In this document: piece after piece, positions 63,369 to 64,000 of the stretch
How the letters are laid out: every line of letters starts with the position of its first letter
Position numbering within the stretch: the first letter of the stretch is position 1
Assembly (NCBI GenBank): GCA_963697365.1
Contig: CAVONT010000018.1
Coordinates: 9,544 to 73,543, forward strand
DNA: 64,000 nucleotides
DNA from: CAIXZV01 sp963697365
GTDB lineage: Bacteria > Chloroflexota > Limnocylindria > Limnocylindrales > CSP1-4
Direction: 5' to 3'
The notes under the pieces: model-generated
The model's database searches: none
Told to the model about the DNA's origin: nothing
What the model saw: the letters and a program-made list of their open reading frames with translations, nothing else
Translations under genes and position numbers: made by a program

Positions 63369-64000
63369 ATGGGACGCTCATCCCTCGAAGACCTTGACCT
63401 GGTCATCAAGACGATGGCCGCGACGATCGTGGAGAACACGGAGTACTTCGCCCAGCTCGACTCGATCGCCGGCGATGGCGACTTCGGCTTCTCGCTCAAG
63501 AGCGGCTGGGAGGTCGTGCTGGCCGACTACGACAGCTGGGACCGCCCGAACGCAGGGGCCGTGTTCAAGAAGATCGGCATGACGCTGGCCGCCAAGGTGG
63601 GCGGCGTGAGCGGCCCGATGTGGGGCACCGCGTTCCTCCGGGCAGGCGCGACCGCCGGCGACAAGGAGCTCACGCCCGACCTGGTGATCGAATGCCTCCG
63701 GGCGGCCATCGCCGGGATCATGGCCCGCGGCGGCGCCTCGCTCGGGGACAAGACGCTGCTCGACGCGCTCGCGCCGGCGACCGACAGCCTGGAGGCGAGC
63801 TTCGCCGACCCGGCGACGGCTGCCGACCACGGTGTGGCGGCGGTCCAGCAGGCGGCCGATGTCGCGGTCAAGGCGGCCGAGGACACGAAGGGCATGCTCG
63901 CGCTGCGCGGCCGGGCCGCGTACACGGGCGACAGGAGCCGGGATTCGGTGGACGCCGGCGCCACCGCCATCGGAGTGATCCTGCAGGCCATCGCGCTGGC
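63369..64000 (+). CDS. dhaL: Dihydroxyacetone kinase subunit DhaL (3' end cut by window edge)
   Basis: First ~210 residues, open to the window edge. GAGGAGG precedes the ATG at 63369. It shows the ADP/Mg-binding loop SIAGDGDFGFSLKSGWE (the family's GDGDxG), KVGGVSGPMWGTAFLRAG and GASLGDKTLLDALAPATDSL, all typical of DhaL. DhaL works with DhaK, which carries the substrate covalently, and with either the PTS protein DhaM or ATP. DhaK should lie next to it outside the window. The frame has no breaks, unlike the three genes before it. Confidence 0.88.
   Translation, partial: MGRSSLEDLDLVIKTMAATIVENTEYFAQLDSIAGDGDFGFSLKSGWEVVLADYDSWDRPNAGAVFKKIGMTLAAKVGGVSGPMWGTAFLRAGATAGDKELTPDLVIECLRAAIAGIMARGGASLGDKTLLDALAPATDSLEASFADPATAADHGVAAVQQAADVAVKAAEDTKGMLALRGRAAYTGDRSRDSVDAGATAIGVILQAIAL

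Overview
The window is about 70% G+C chromosomal DNA with short intergenic gaps and long same-strand operons. The gene families and order point to a Terrabacteria lineage, most likely Chloroflexota (Limnocylindria-like), although nothing here is a phylogenetic marker I can align. Supporting signs are a complete menaquinone (men) set, an HrcA/CIRCE heat-shock operon, a DUF5679 zinc-ribbon protein, Gram-positive-type LexA boxes (GAAC-N4-GTTC), and many genes whose -10 box lies only 6-8 bases before the start codon, which implies leaderless mRNAs.

Layout. 0-2.7 kb: an ABC-2 exporter pair and an MFS transporter, followed by a repeat-rich gap (2.78-3.09 kb). 3.1-13.7 kb: one translationally coupled minus-strand operon, tetR-menF-menD-menH-menB-menA-menC-menE::hydrolase-menG, which takes chorismate to menaquinone, with a TetR palindrome in front. 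13.8-14.7 kb: a lone HTH plus PD-(D/E)XK-like protein and a 149-bp inverted-repeat element. 14.7-16.8 kb: Trk/Ktr potassium channel and its RCK subunit. 16.9-27.1 kb: lepA-CPBP-hemW-ptsI-(CIRCE)-hrcA-grpE-dnaK-small ORF, an extended version of the Firmicutes lepA-hemN-hrcA-grpE-dnaK order. 27.2-30.9 kb: an AfsR/SARP-type regulator and a secreted protein. 31.3-34.5 kb (plus strand): an HExxH protein, beta-carbonic anhydrase and pgi. 34.5-38 kb: a zinc-ribbon/adenylate cyclase/ATPase/TPR protein. 38.2 kb: ribosomal protein S20 with a long histone-H1-like tail. 39.2-43.4 kb: glycolytic operon gap-pgk-eno. 43.9-49.1 kb: DUF5679, uridine phosphorylase, a very large repeat-containing lamin-tail/OB-fold surface protein and a membrane protein. 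49.4-58.5 kb: an SOS mutagenesis region, imuA-imuB-DUF6504 and dnaE2, each arm with a LexA box inside its promoter, plus a HAD phosphatase and small membrane or lipoproteins. 58.5-60.5 kb: a short dyad array, an EamA transporter, tRNA-Ala(CGC), tRNA-Tyr(GTA) and a YCII protein. 60.6-64 kb: a sugar operon, SorC regulator, class II aldolase, HAD phosphatase and DhaL (cut by the window edge).

Sequence quality. Many well-conserved and in several cases essential genes (ptsI, pgi, eno, dnaE2, imuB, fba and others) are broken by single-base frameshifts while their protein motifs continue intact in the next frame. Only two such sites fall in the first 32 kb. They are common from 33 to 58 kb and extremely dense from 60.9 to 63.3 kb. 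I read most of them as uncorrected indels in the assembly, and give gene coordinates that span them.
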